NCBI GenBank assembly: GCA_003427395.1
Contig: BFEA01000309.1
Span: 1,545,508 to 1,573,612, forward strand
Direction: 5' to 3'
Length of the DNA stretch: 28,105 nt
Source: Chara braunii
Lineage: Eukaryota > Streptophyta > Charophyceae > Charales > Characeae
Shown: piece by piece, positions 27,873 to 28,105 of the stretch
How positions within the stretch are numbered: position 1 is the first letter of the stretch
Layout of the letters: every line of letters starts with the position of its first letter
The notes under the pieces: generated by a model
What the model was told of the DNA's origin: nothing
What the model saw: the letters and a program-made list of their open reading frames with translations, nothing else
Database searches by the model: none
Position numbers and translations under genes: made by a program

Positions 27873-28105
27873 GAAAGTCAATGAAAATTTCAGATTCTAG
27901 GTTTGGAAAAATAAGGTTGACATGTTTACTGAGTGTGAACGTTCCCCGTGAAAATTTGTATTTTACGCAATTTTGAAAATATATTGACATTTCCTACAAC
28001 TTTTCATCAGTTATTGATGAGGTTGACATGTTTTACTGAGAAACATGTTTATTGAGTGGATTGACATTTCGACAATGCTTGGGTACGTGTAAACATTCGA
28101 GGTGA
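27873..28105. other. AT-rich 3' flank with repeated TTGACATGTTT motif
   Basis: TTGACATGTTTACTGAG (27917-27933) recurs as TTGACATGTTTTACTGAG (28023-28040) and partly at 28044-28056 (CATGTTTATTGAG). TTGACATTTC occurs at 27984 and 28061. No gene is present. Such words could be subterminal repeats of an element end, which lies beyond the window or was not recognised. Confidence 0.6.

Overview
The window looks like repeat-rich nuclear DNA from a eukaryote, most likely a plant-lineage organism. A charophyte such as Chara would fit, but that is a guess from overall character and not from a marker gene. The reasons are a plant-style Ty3 retroelement, GT-AG introns that restore a reading frame, long CA, CT and ATCA microsatellites, kilobases of minisatellite, a 197-base assembly gap, and no bacterial gene layout. 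Nearly every gene is interrupted by stops or frameshifts, so this is a graveyard of mobile elements and not a set of housekeeping genes.

Layout. Bases 1-640 hold microsatellites, a long near-perfect hairpin and AT-rich sequence. Bases about 803-9023 (+) are one decayed Ty3/gypsy-type element, in the order gag zinc knuckle, protease, reverse transcriptase (RT), RNase H, a PHD-like zinc finger, integrase, and a long extra 3' ORF ending in a hydrophobic segment. A 555-bp non-autonomous element flanked by a 9-bp duplication is nested in the RNase H region. No pair of LTRs was found. Bases about 9965-13617 (-) hold an uncharacterised reading frame and, upstream of it, a gene matching the DUF7869 family, a transposase-like family of eukaryotic mobile elements. 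Bases 13.7-17.6 kb and 18.7-19.85 kb are tandem repeats: units of 111, 21, 33 and 13 bp, a 297-bp spaced duplication, and an array that reverses orientation at its centre. An unrecognised 256-codon frame sits between them.

Bases 20012-27872 (+) read as one very long decayed gene. In order it has a basic and Ser/Thr-rich start, an acidic/basic low-complexity linker, a ParB-like domain, a stretch resembling a beta-class DNA methyltransferase, a 62-residue tandem repeat, and a Ulp1-type (C48) cysteine protease with its H-D-Q-C residues in place. Two introns near the 3' end keep the frame open.

The divergent pair (DUF7869 gene leftward; ParB/methyltransferase-like/Ulp1 gene rightward) around a minisatellite core is the most interesting feature. 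It suggests a large DNA transposon carrying a DNA-modification-like protein and a SUMO-protease-like domain. A 12-base word, GTCGAACACGAC, and close variants occur both in the non-coding arrays and in the coding repeats of the rightward gene, which ties the two halves together. The transposon interpretation is inference: no terminal inverted repeats or target duplications were located.
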